Shown: positions 1 through 6,222 of the stretch, piece by piece
Position numbering within the stretch: position 1 is the stretch's first letter
How the letters are laid out: each line of letters opens with the position of its first letter
NCBI GenBank assembly: GCA_945903675.1
Contig: CAMDOP010000124.1
Location: 1 to 8,864, forward strand
DNA: 8,864 nt
Source of the DNA: Crenothrix polyspora
GTDB lineage: Bacteria; Pseudomonadota; Gammaproteobacteria; Methylococcales; Methylomonadaceae
Direction: 5' to 3'
Made by a program: the position numbers and the translations under genes
Notes under the pieces: generated by a model
What the model saw: the letters and a program-made list of their open reading frames with translations, nothing else
Database searches by the model: none
What the model was told of the DNA's origin: nothing

Positions 1-887
1 AAAAGCCCCAAGATCTTCTGTCAACAGCATGTGTACCCCTTGGTAAATCAGTTTTTGTTCACAACCTGCGATATGTAAAATACCTTTGTAACGTAATAAA
101 TCATTACCGTATTTTCTAATCATAATATCCATGAAAGCCATATATTTTACAGCGTCCAAGGCTTTGTCAGTCCTAAAAACAAAGGATGTGATACCCGCAT
201 CATGCTCATGACTGACATCGTCCAGAAAATCGGGTTCAATATCCAAAATGGCATTAAGATTAAAGCCGCGTATATCAAGAATTCACTGATGTCGGTTTTA
301 CCAAAATGAACCTGTGCTATAGGTGCTCTGGCATTGATTACACGTAATCTTGCTTCCAATTCACTAACTTCTGCCGGTGTTATCAAGTCGGTCTTGGATA
401 TCAATAAACGATCGGCAAAGCCAACCTGTTCTTCTGCCTCATGATTTTCGTCAAGTTGTTTAAGGGCATGCTTGGCATCTACGACCGTAATAATCGCATC
501 AAGCAAATAATATTCGCTAATCTCTTCTTCAACAAAAAACGTTTGCGCAACCGGAGCAGGGTCAGCAAGGCCGGTTGTCTCTATAATAACCCGCTCAAAA
601 TGCAGTAAACCTTGATCACGTTTTTCGGCCAACTCGCCCAAAATACGCACCAAATCACCGCGCACGGTGCAACAAATACAGCCATTATTCATTTCAACGA
701 TTTGCTCTTCACCTTGAATAAGCAAGTCATTATCAATACCGGCTTCGCCGAATTCGTTTTCAATAACGGCAATACGGTGGCCATGATTCTCAGATAGAAT
801 ACGATTTAAAAGGGTCGTTTTTCCAGCGCCTAAAAAACCCGTTAAAATCGTGACGGGTACTGGTGTAGAACGGATATGATCAAACAT
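1..887 (-). pseudogene. YjiA-type CobW-family GTPase, frameshifted and partial
   Basis: G3E-family GTPase of the CobW/YjiA group, thought to be a cytoplasmic metal (zinc) chaperone or insertase. Counting from the ATG at 887: Walker A GFLGAGKT at residues 17-24, the metal-binding CICC motif at 70-73, Walker-B-like ETTG at 103-106 and SKTD at 164-167. An upstream in-frame ATG exists at 950, but it lies inside the preceding gene; the 887 start has AGGA seven bases before it and gives the normal family N-terminus. The frame breaks after Glu202 (282-284): continuing directly gives unrelated residues and a stop at 147. Shifting frame at 280-281 restores a stop-free, family-like C-terminal part (LDIRGFNLNAILDIEPDFLD and onward) from 279 to the window edge. 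One base appears to be missing, for example an A in GAA(A)TTC. The reconstructed product is about 296 residues to the edge, near the roughly 318 of E. coli YjiA, so a few dozen residues lie outside. The lesion may be a real mutation or a sequencing error. Confidence 0.85.
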
Positions 888-921
888 TAAGCAATCCTGT
901 GTGTAATAAATAGTTACTGGG

Positions 922-936
922 TACGCACCGTGCGTA
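922..936. repeat. 15-bp perfect palindrome between the DUF1826 and YjiA-type genes
   Basis: TACGCAC and GTGCGTA flank a single C, in the 55-base gap between the DUF1826 stop and the GTPase start. It is GC-rich and so unlike a Zur box. In the transcript it could fold into a short hairpin (six-pair stem, three-base loop) that might tune the downstream cistron or protect an mRNA end. No T-run follows, so it is not a standard intrinsic terminator. Confidence 0.4.
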
Positions 937-942
937 AGTTTT

Positions 943-1623
943 CTAGCCAAAATCTAGCGTTAATAATAACCGACGCGGCAATGCCTGATTGACCTGCGGC
1001 GAACGGTGGACTGCACCGTACTGTTCATTACCTTCCCAGGCACTGCCTTTCAATAATCCCACTGCATAGGCAGGCATGATATAAATGGCATCCGGGTCTA
1101 AAATAAGCCCGGATTGCTCATCTGTAAATTCGGCAGATCTTTTACCTAATTTGCTGCGATCAACATAAGCACTTTCCAGCCATTCAGTACCCATCCCCCC
1201 ATAGGTGCAAACTAGGCGACAGGCAATCGAATCCACATGAAAACGTGGACACATCGGATGATCCATAGTTCGTAAACGTAAACCAACGCGTTTTAAGTCA
1301 AATAAATCACTAAACATTACCGCCAGACGGCCAACATCCATGCAAAAATCATGGTAACCCGGCAAATGCTTTGCACGAGGAATCAGATTTAAAAAATCAA
1401 ACGATGCAGGTTCTATGCTCTCTACAAGACTGACTTCACTTTTAGTTAACAAAAGCCTATTAACAAAAGCCTCCAGCGTACTATCCACGTTTCGCTCAAC
1501 CAAACAAATATTGATGTCCCGTTGATAAATGTTCGACAAATCAGCCAGTTCGTCAGAAAGAAACGCGTGCGCATATCGAGGAATGGAAATAGATTGTAAA
1601 TTAGCCACCATGGCAGGCCTCAT
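943..1623 (-). CDS. DUF1826 family protein, possible Fe/2OG-oxygenase-like fold
   Basis: Conserved protein of 226 residues matching my memory of the DUF1826 family, whose members often sit beside CobW and zinc-transport genes. Its biochemical function is not established. No signal peptide or membrane helix is visible, so it is probably cytoplasmic. The best conserved block is CPRFHVDSIACRLVCTY (125-141) followed by GTEWLE (145-150), KGSAWEG (192-198) and a terminal VHRSPQ...RRLLLTLDF. H129-x-D131, H206 and R217/R218 have the order and spacing of the HxD...H...R set of 2-oxoglutarate/Fe(II) oxygenases; this is inference. The ATG at 1623 overlaps the ZIP stop as ATGA. However, a GAGG lies six bases before the next ATG, at 1611 (residue 5), which may be the true start. 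Translational coupling to the ZIP gene is likely. Confidence 0.85.
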   Translation of the reverse strand: MRPAMVANLQSISIPRYAHAFLSDELADLSNIYQRDINICLVERNVDSTLEAFVNRLLLTKSEVSLVESIEPASFDFLNLIPRAKHLPGYHDFCMDVGRLAVMFSDLFDLKRVGLRLRTMDHPMCPRFHVDSIACRLVCTYGGMGTEWLESAYVDRSKLGKRSAEFTDEQSGLILDPDAIYIMPAYAVGLLKGSAWEGNEQYGAVHRSPQVNQALPRRLLLTLDFG

Positions 1624-2405
1624 TGACTCAGTAAGGTGTTTTCAAGAATGATAACTGACTGCATAAAGCCAATCCCCAAGCCAAAAATAGTGGATTGTCC
1701 CACCAGATTGGCTATAGAAGAATGCTCATGCAGCGCGGGTATCATGTCGGTAGCCGCAATATATATAAAACCGCCGGCAGCAATCGGTAACAAAAAAACC
1801 AGCGATGACTCAGCCAACTGGCCGAACAACAAGGCAAAGACAGCACCAACCACTACGGTCAGTGAACAATAAAAATTGTACAACACCGCTTTAGCCGGCG
1901 AATAACCGCCATAAACCAAGGCCCCAACATCGCCTATTTCTTGTGGAATTTCATGGGCAATAATCGCCAAGGTCGTGGTAAAACCCAGCACCGGATCTAC
2001 CAAAAAACTGCCGCCTATCAAAATACCATCGACAAAATTATGTACGGCATCGCCCATCAGATTCATCTTGGCAATCGGGCGAATATCATCTTGTTGGCCG
2101 GGCAGATTGATGTAATGGTCATGCCGCCAGCGTACCAATTTTTCCAGTACAAAAAATAAAAGCATACCCAGCAGCACCGTTAAACAGACTGTGGCGATTG
2201 ACCCTTGCCGCTGAACGGCATCCGGAATCAGGTGAATAAAAGCATCGCCCAACAATACGCCTACCGCCAACGCAACCAAATAAGGAATAATGCGCTTAAG
2301 ACGTTCGGGTTCAATCCACAAGGCAAACAAACCTGATAAAGAGGTGATACTGACTAAAAAACTTGCGCCGATAGCGCCCGCAACTACTTCAAAAGAGAGA
2401 TTCAT
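1620..2405 (-). CDS. ZIP family divalent metal (zinc) transporter
   Basis: Inner-membrane ZIP permease of 261 residues, expected to move Zn2+ (possibly other divalent metals) into the cytoplasm. About eight hydrophobic segments are visible: roughly 6-30, 38-61, 69-88, 116-135, 142-165, 172-196, 201-221 and 236-257. The two signature metal-site helices are present: GDAVHNFVDGILIGG (118-132, with H122, N123, D126) and AHEIPQEIGD (150-159, with H151, E152, Q155, E156, D159). The second resembles the LIV-1 motif HExPHExGD with Gln in place of the second His. A short charged loop with histidines (RWRHDHY, 92-98) separates the third and fourth helices, where ZIP proteins usually carry a His-containing cytoplasmic loop. 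The start lies two bases after the stop of the small membrane protein gene, and the stop overlaps the next start, so it is embedded in the operon. Uptake direction is inferred from the family and the zinc-starvation context. Confidence 0.93.
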   Translation of the reverse strand: MNLSFEVVAGAIGASFLVSITSLSGLFALWIEPERLKRIIPYLVALAVGVLLGDAFIHLIPDAVQRQGSIATVCLTVLLGMLLFFVLEKLVRWRHDHYINLPGQQDDIRPIAKMNLMGDAVHNFVDGILIGGSFLVDPVLGFTTTLAIIAHEIPQEIGDVGALVYGGYSPAKAVLYNFYCSLTVVVGAVFALLFGQLAESSLVFLLPIAAGGFIYIAATDMIPALHEHSSIANLVGQSTIFGLGIGFMQSVIILENTLLSQ

Positions 2406-2407
2406 GG

Positions 2408-2647
2408 TTATTTATGATCTGGATAATTTGTTTGGAGCATCGTATTTTGTGTCCCATAAATAAAGTCGGCAAGTGCATTGGGTAACAGGTGCATGCACAT
2501 CTCTATTAACATCACACACAACACTAAAATAAAAAAATGCCCAACCAGCCGATTTAAAGGTTCGACATCAGTCCGTAGCCATAACAACCCCGAACTAATT
2601 AACAAGATGACACCTGTCGTATGTATTACGAAATCAAGATTGCTCAT
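2408..2647 (-). CDS. 79-residue two-helix membrane protein, unknown function
   Basis: I do not recognise this family. The start at 2647 overlaps the end of the CobW gene by 14 bases, and the stop lies two bases before the ZIP start, so it is sandwiched in the operon. A longer frame opens at 2713, but its extra 22 residues would lie wholly inside the CobW gene, so the shorter form is preferred. The product has two hydrophobic helices (about 6-24 and 34-55). Potential metal-binding side chains H9, H37, E49, C51 and H53 sit in or next to the membrane, and the tail is polar (56-79). It could be an accessory subunit of the ZIP transporter or a small metal-binding membrane protein. That suggestion rests only on its position. 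The frame is open across the whole gap with protein-like hydrophobic patterning, which supports it being real. Confidence 0.6.
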   Translation of the reverse strand: MSNLDFVIHTTGVILLISSGLLWLRTDVEPLNRLVGHFFILVLCVMLIEMCMHLLPNALADFIYGTQNTMLQTNYPDHK

Positions 2648-3842
2648 CAGCCAACCATACCGGAAAAGCATCCGGATAGGTTTCCCAAACAGCTTTACCG
2701 GCCGCCAACTCACTGTCCGTCAACAAACACTGATCCAATTCCTGAAGCGCTTGATCGACATTAATATTTTGGCCAATAAAAACCAGCTCCTGCCGACAGT
2801 CGCCAAAAGGTATTTGCCAATTGGACTGAATATCAGCAATCATCTCTTCCGGCCATTCCGCTTCCGGCACCGACGCCCACCAACGACCGGCGCAGCCATG
2901 TTGCATGGTGCCGCCCGCTTGCGACCAATTGCCTACCCATTCAGGCCTGGACGCCAGCCAGAAAAAGCCTTTTGAACGCAGTAAAGTGCCGTTGTTCCAA
3001 TCGTCGCGATGCAAATAATCGTAAAACCGTTCAGGATGAAACGGCTTACGGGCGGCGTAAACAAAACTGGCGATGCCGTATTCCTCGGTTTCTGGTTTAT
3101 GCGTGCCGCGCATTTCTTGTAACCATCCCGGCGCTTGCTCAGCTTGTTCAAAATTAAAACGTCCGGTATTTATGATGGCCTTTAGAGGCGCTTGTCCCAT
3201 CACCATCGGGATAATTTCAGCGTCACGATTTAAGGTTTTAAGAATGGCCATTAAATTGGCTAGCTCATCGCTACATACTAAATCGGCTTTGGAAATCAAA
3301 ATCACATTACTGAATTCCACCTGTTCCACCAACAAATCGGCTATGTTGCGCTCATCATCCTCGCCCAACTCGGCATTAATGTCTTTTAGCGATTGAGCCT
3401 CTAAATAATCACGCATGAAATTGACTGCGTCGACTACCGTTACCATTGTGTCCAGTTTGGATATATCCGACAAACTGACTCCGTCTTCATCTCTAAAGGT
3501 AAAGGTTTCGGCAATCGGCATCGGTTCTGCAATACCGGTGGATTCAATCAGCAAATAATCAAAACGGCCTTGTTTGGCTAATTGCCCGACTTCAACTAAC
3601 AAGTCTTCACGCAATGTGCAGCAAATACAGCCATTGGTCATTTCAATGAGTTTTTCTTCAGCTCGATTGAGTGTGACCTCGTTTTTAACGAGCGCAGCAT
3701 CAATGTTGATTTCACTCATGTCATTGACAATGACGGCTATTTTTAAGCCTTCGCGATTGGCAAGAATGTGATTGAGCAGTGTGGTTTTGCCTGCACCTAA
3801 AAAGCCGGAAAAAACGGTTACGGGTAAGCGTTTTTCAGTCAT
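2634..3842 (-). CDS. zigA: ZigA-type CobW-family zinc metallochaperone GTPase
   Basis: G3E GTPase of 402 residues, the usual length of the ZigA/YciC-type zinc chaperones that are induced under zinc starvation and hand zinc to client enzymes in the cytoplasm. The N-terminal GTPase domain has Walker A GFLGAGKT (13-20), the zinc-binding NGCICCTLRED (70-80, CxCC cysteines C72, C74, C75), Walker-B-like LLIESTG (97-103) and SKAD (184-187) as the guanine-specificity motif. The CobW C-terminal domain spans about 255-380 and contains RSKGFFWLASRPEW (289-302) and a histidine/cysteine stretch, GGTMQHGCAGRWW (310-322). It follows the receptor gene by 154 bases and overlaps the small membrane protein start by 14 bases. 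It differs clearly from the shorter YjiA-type paralogue at the end of the cluster. The symbol rests on length, motifs and context, not on a database match. Confidence 0.92.
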   Translation of the reverse strand: MTEKRLPVTVFSGFLGAGKTTLLNHILANREGLKIAVIVNDMSEINIDAALVKNEVTLNRAEEKLIEMTNGCICCTLREDLLVEVGQLAKQGRFDYLLIESTGIAEPMPIAETFTFRDEDGVSLSDISKLDTMVTVVDAVNFMRDYLEAQSLKDINAELGEDDERNIADLLVEQVEFSNVILISKADLVCSDELANLMAILKTLNRDAEIIPMVMGQAPLKAIINTGRFNFEQAEQAPGWLQEMRGTHKPETEEYGIASFVYAARKPFHPERFYDYLHRDDWNNGTLLRSKGFFWLASRPEWVGNWSQAGGTMQHGCAGRWWASVPEAEWPEEMIADIQSNWQIPFGDCRQELVFIGQNINVDQALQELDQCLLTDSELAAGKAVWETYPDAFPVWLADEQS

Positions 3843-3862
3843 AAATATTCGTGCTCACGTTG

Positions 3863-3997
3863 TTATAGGCTGATTTTATTGTGCAAAGATAAATAGTCAG
3901 CTCGCATTATTAATAGCGATATTGTGTAAGGTGCAGCCCAGGTTTTTTTTTGGCGAACAGCGATTACAATGGATTGACGGATTTTTAAGACTTTCAT
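3863..3997 (-). CDS. Possible 44-residue ORF coupled to the receptor gene
   Basis: A short frame begins MKVLKIRQSIVIAV and fills most of the gap between the receptor and the CobW GTPase. Its ATG shares one base with the receptor stop (TAATG), and GGTGAG lies six bases upstream inside the receptor gene, a good ribosome-binding arrangement for a coupled start. The product is basic with no recognisable domain. It reads through an A9 run (plus-strand T9 at 3943-3951), so its frame is sensitive to indels. It ends 20 bases before the GTPase start. It may be a small accessory protein, a leader that keeps ribosomes moving towards the GTPase gene, or chance. The only support is the start context and the open frame. 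Confidence 0.3.
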   Translation of the reverse strand: MKVLKIRQSIVIAVRQKKTWAAPYTISLLIMRADYLSLHNKISL

Positions 3998-6012
3998 TAG
4001 TAACTCACCCTGAAGCCTATCTCCGCACCACGCCCTGGTTCCGGCGCAAAGTTACGCAGATAAGAGGTGGAGTTACGGATATTTTCATTCAACAGGTTGT
4101 TGGCCTTGGCAAATACCATCACATCGGCACCCTTTAGATCCAGGATTTGGTATTGCGTACCGAGACCTAGCAGCATATAACCGGCCGTAGCGGTATCGAA
4201 GTCGCCTGCATGAGTCTGGGCTTCACCGCGAGTCAGACGCAAATTGCTATTCCATTTACCTTTGCTGTGATCGAGCTGAAATCCGAAACGCAAGGGTGGC
4301 ATACGCGGCACATCGCTGCCGTTGACGAATTGGCCCCGGGTGAAATCGCTAAACAGCGTTAAATCAACCAGTCCGAGGCGATTTTGCATCAGTGGGAAGA
4401 TCAATTTGCTTTCATAACCCATGAACGTGGCATCGGCCTGACTAGTTTGAACAACGACTGCGCCGTCGATGTACTCGCCATTACGTTGCTGGTAAATATA
4501 ATCGCCAGCCCAGTTGTGGAACAGATCCAGTTGGGCTCTGACCCAGTCCGATTTAAATTTGTAGCCCAAATCTAGGTTGTGTGATGTTTCTTTACGCAGA
4601 TTCACATTACCGATTTCAAAGCTGCGGGTAGCGTCATGATAACCATTAGCAAGCAACTCCTGTACTTGTGGCGCACGTTGTGAGCGGGTTATCGCAAGAT
4701 TGAGACTGTTGCTGTCATTCAATTTCCATAGGCTGGAAGCAGAGGCGCTGACCGGCATATAATTAAGACTGGAAAGTCCTTGCGGTGCTAAGGTAGTGTC
4801 TTCACCCCGAACACCGATCTGGTTAACAAGCGCGCCGATATTAAAAGATTCCACCGCAAAGAGACCGTAACTGTTAGTTTGCGTTTGCGGCACAATGACT
4901 TCGTTGGTGGCCTTATTAATCGCCGAAAAATCACTGACAATGGGTTGAAAACCAACCATGCCACGGAATATTCCCAGTGGATTATGAGTGAGTTCCAGCC
5001 GACTCTCATAGGTTTTATTGGTGAAAAATGCGGCGGCCTCGCCATTAGGAATTTCCGTATGTTGATAATCGGTATAACCCAGTTTCATACGCAGGGATTC
5101 AGCAAAGTGAAACGGATTTTTCAACTCACTTTTGAAGTCGTATTTGCTTTGTTTGAGATCGATACGCACAGCCTCACCGCCCGAACCGTCCGGCGCAATA
5201 CCGTAATTATTTTCTAAACGGTTAATGGAGACGCCGGCAAAACCCGGATCGCCTACCAGAGAAACGCCGGCCGAGCCGCTGATGGCGTGAGCAGACGTGT
5301 TATCGATAGTGCCGTGTGGGTTTTGAATAACATTCAGCGCCGGATCGGTCGCTTGAGCGGCGTTGACATCAATGGCCGACCCGCCGATGTCGAGGTTATT
5401 GCGGTTGCGGTAAAAACCGTCCAGATGGTAAGCCAGATTACTTTTTCCGCCTTCTAACTTCATTACAGTGGAAGATTCATCGGAAACAGAGTCGAAACGC
5501 TGCTCAAGTGCACCGCCCAATAATTTGTCCGGGAGCTTGCCAGGGATGCGGTTGTCGATTACATTGACCACACCGCCAATCGCTCCACTGCCGTAAAGTA
5601 AGGTGGCAGGGCCTCGTAGCACTTCTATTCGTTCTGCCAGCAGGGGTTCAACACTGGTCGCATGATCGGGGCTGATAGCGGATACGTCATTACTGCCAAT
5701 GCCGTTGTTCAATACACGCACACGCGGCCCGCTTTGGCCGCGAATGACAGGTGTGCCAACCCCTGGACCGAAAGACTGGCTGGTAATGCCCAGCTCATTT
5801 TTCAGCGTTTCACCGATGCTGTGTCCGACTTTCAAGCGTAATTCCTCATCGCTTAAAACGGTAACCGGGACAGCGGATTCTGAGACTTTTTTTTGCAAGG
5901 GTCCGGTGACAACCACTTCATCTAATTCAATGATGTTCTGATTGGCTGCATAAGCTGTCGGCACATTCACTGATGATGAAAGTAAGAAAATAACGGCAAG
6001 TTTTTTATTCAT
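3997..6012 (-). CDS. znuD: ZnuD-like TonB-dependent outer-membrane zinc receptor
   Basis: TonB-dependent receptor of 671 residues that would import zinc or a zinc complex across the outer membrane, using TonB-ExbBD energy. Residues 1-22 are a signal peptide with a hydrophobic core and likely cleavage after AYA. A TonB-box-like DEVVVTG is at 31-37. The plug domain (about 42-155) contains VPVTVLSDEEL, TPVIRGQSGPRVRVLNNGIG (87-106), DVSAISPDHATSVEPL (109-124) and IEVLRGPATLLYGSGAIGG (129-147); the SPDHA plug motif is typical of the ZnuD group as I know it. The beta barrel follows, with YTDYQHTEIPNGE (313-325), RSQRAPQVQELLANGYHDAT (443-462) and a C-terminal strand ending GFRVSY. No long His-rich extracellular loop like that of Neisseria ZnuD is visible. 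The start has GAG six bases upstream. Two Zur-like operators precede the gene and a zinc chaperone gene follows, so zinc is the likely substrate. Confidence 0.88.
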   Translation of the reverse strand: MNKKLAVIFLLSSSVNVPTAYAANQNIIELDEVVVTGPLQKKVSESAVPVTVLSDEELRLKVGHSIGETLKNELGITSQSFGPGVGTPVIRGQSGPRVRVLNNGIGSNDVSAISPDHATSVEPLLAERIEVLRGPATLLYGSGAIGGVVNVIDNRIPGKLPDKLLGGALEQRFDSVSDESSTVMKLEGGKSNLAYHLDGFYRNRNNLDIGGSAIDVNAAQATDPALNVIQNPHGTIDNTSAHAISGSAGVSLVGDPGFAGVSINRLENNYGIAPDGSGGEAVRIDLKQSKYDFKSELKNPFHFAESLRMKLGYTDYQHTEIPNGEAAAFFTNKTYESRLELTHNPLGIFRGMVGFQPIVSDFSAINKATNEVIVPQTQTNSYGLFAVESFNIGALVNQIGVRGEDTTLAPQGLSSLNYMPVSASASSLWKLNDSNSLNLAITRSQRAPQVQELLANGYHDATRSFEIGNVNLRKETSHNLDLGYKFKSDWVRAQLDLFHNWAGDYIYQQRNGEYIDGAVVVQTSQADATFMGYESKLIFPLMQNRLGLVDLTLFSDFTRGQFVNGSDVPRMPPLRFGFQLDHSKGKWNSNLRLTRGEAQTHAGDFDTATAGYMLLGLGTQYQILDLKGADVMVFAKANNLLNENIRNSTSYLRNFAPEPGRGAEIGFRVSY

Positions 6013-6040
6013 AGGGTGCTCATTTATAAATAATGAAAAT

Positions 6041-6046
6041 AGTATA
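6041..6046 (-). promoter_or_regulatory. Possible proximal -10 element for the receptor gene
   Basis: TATACT on the minus strand lies 28 bases before the receptor ATG. No convincing -35 is found 16-18 bases upstream, so any proximal promoter would be weak or activator-dependent. The nearest upstream landmark is the proximal Zur-like box. Confidence 0.2.
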
Positions 6047-6071
6047 GTGGCAGGATGAAGTACATTACCTT

Positions 6072-6092
6072 AAATGTTATAACATAACATAA
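6072..6092. promoter_or_regulatory. Zur-like operator, proximal box
   Basis: The left half AAATGTTATA and right half ATAACAT around a short centre match the gammaproteobacterial Zur box (AAATGTTATA-N-TATAACATTT) in all but about three positions. The core ATGTTATAACAT (6074-6085) is a perfect 12-bp palindrome, and the AACAT unit then repeats twice more to 6095, giving overlapping registers for dimer binding. The box is 60-80 bases upstream of the receptor start codon. Under zinc-replete conditions Zur-Zn would bind here and repress the cluster. Confidence 0.65.
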
Positions 6093-6164
6093 CATGGCAT
6101 ATAGTTTGTCGTGTTCTAAGTGATGAGGATGGTTTTGGCTTGCTTCGGCAGAAGGCTGCATGGT

Positions 6165-6179
6165 AATAAGCTGCTTATT
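6165..6179. repeat. 15-bp perfect palindrome between the two Zur-like boxes
   Basis: AATAAGC and GCTTATT flank a single T. The site lies in the presumed 5' leader of the receptor transcript, between the two operators. It could be a binding site for a further regulator or a small leader hairpin. Chance is also possible in AT-rich DNA. Confidence 0.3.
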
Positions 6180-6185
6180 CAAATA

Positions 6186-6207
6186 GTGATGTTATATTAT
6201 ATCACCT
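6186..6207. promoter_or_regulatory. Zur-like operator, distal box over the main promoter
   Basis: GTGATGTTATATTATATCAC (6186-6205) is a near-palindrome, with 8 of 10 pairs complementary. Aligned to the Zur consensus it keeps ATGTTATA on the left and TATA plus CA on the right. It covers the -10 hexamer of the minus-strand promoter described separately, the classical geometry for repression. It is a little less like the consensus than the proximal box on its right arm. Confidence 0.6.
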
Positions 6208-6222
6208 GCAATTCGTCGTCAA
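6194..6222 (-). promoter_or_regulatory. Sigma-70 promoter of the zinc cluster
   Basis: On the minus strand TTGACG (6217-6222) is followed after 17 bases by TAATAT (6194-6199), or after 15 bases by a perfect TATAAT (6196-6201). Transcription would start near 6187 and give a leader of about 175 bases before the receptor ATG. The -35 overlaps the last stop codon of the decayed gene upstream, so the promoter lies just inside and beyond that remnant. The distal Zur-like box covers the -10. Confidence 0.6.

Noticed and set aside
279..284. Programmed ribosomal frameshift in the YjiA-type gene
   Set aside because: No slippery heptamer or supporting structure is evident at the switch point, and a missing base in a short A run explains it more simply.
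3862..3867. Possible -10 TATAAC and Zur half-site TGTTATA just before the CobW gene
   Set aside because: Only one operator half is present, the other arm is missing, and no -35 lies at 16-18 bases. The gene is better explained by read-through from the receptor.
3943..3951. T9 run on the plus strand as a terminator
   Set aside because: No stable stem precedes it on the plus strand, and on the minus strand it is an A-run, so it cannot terminate the receptor transcript.
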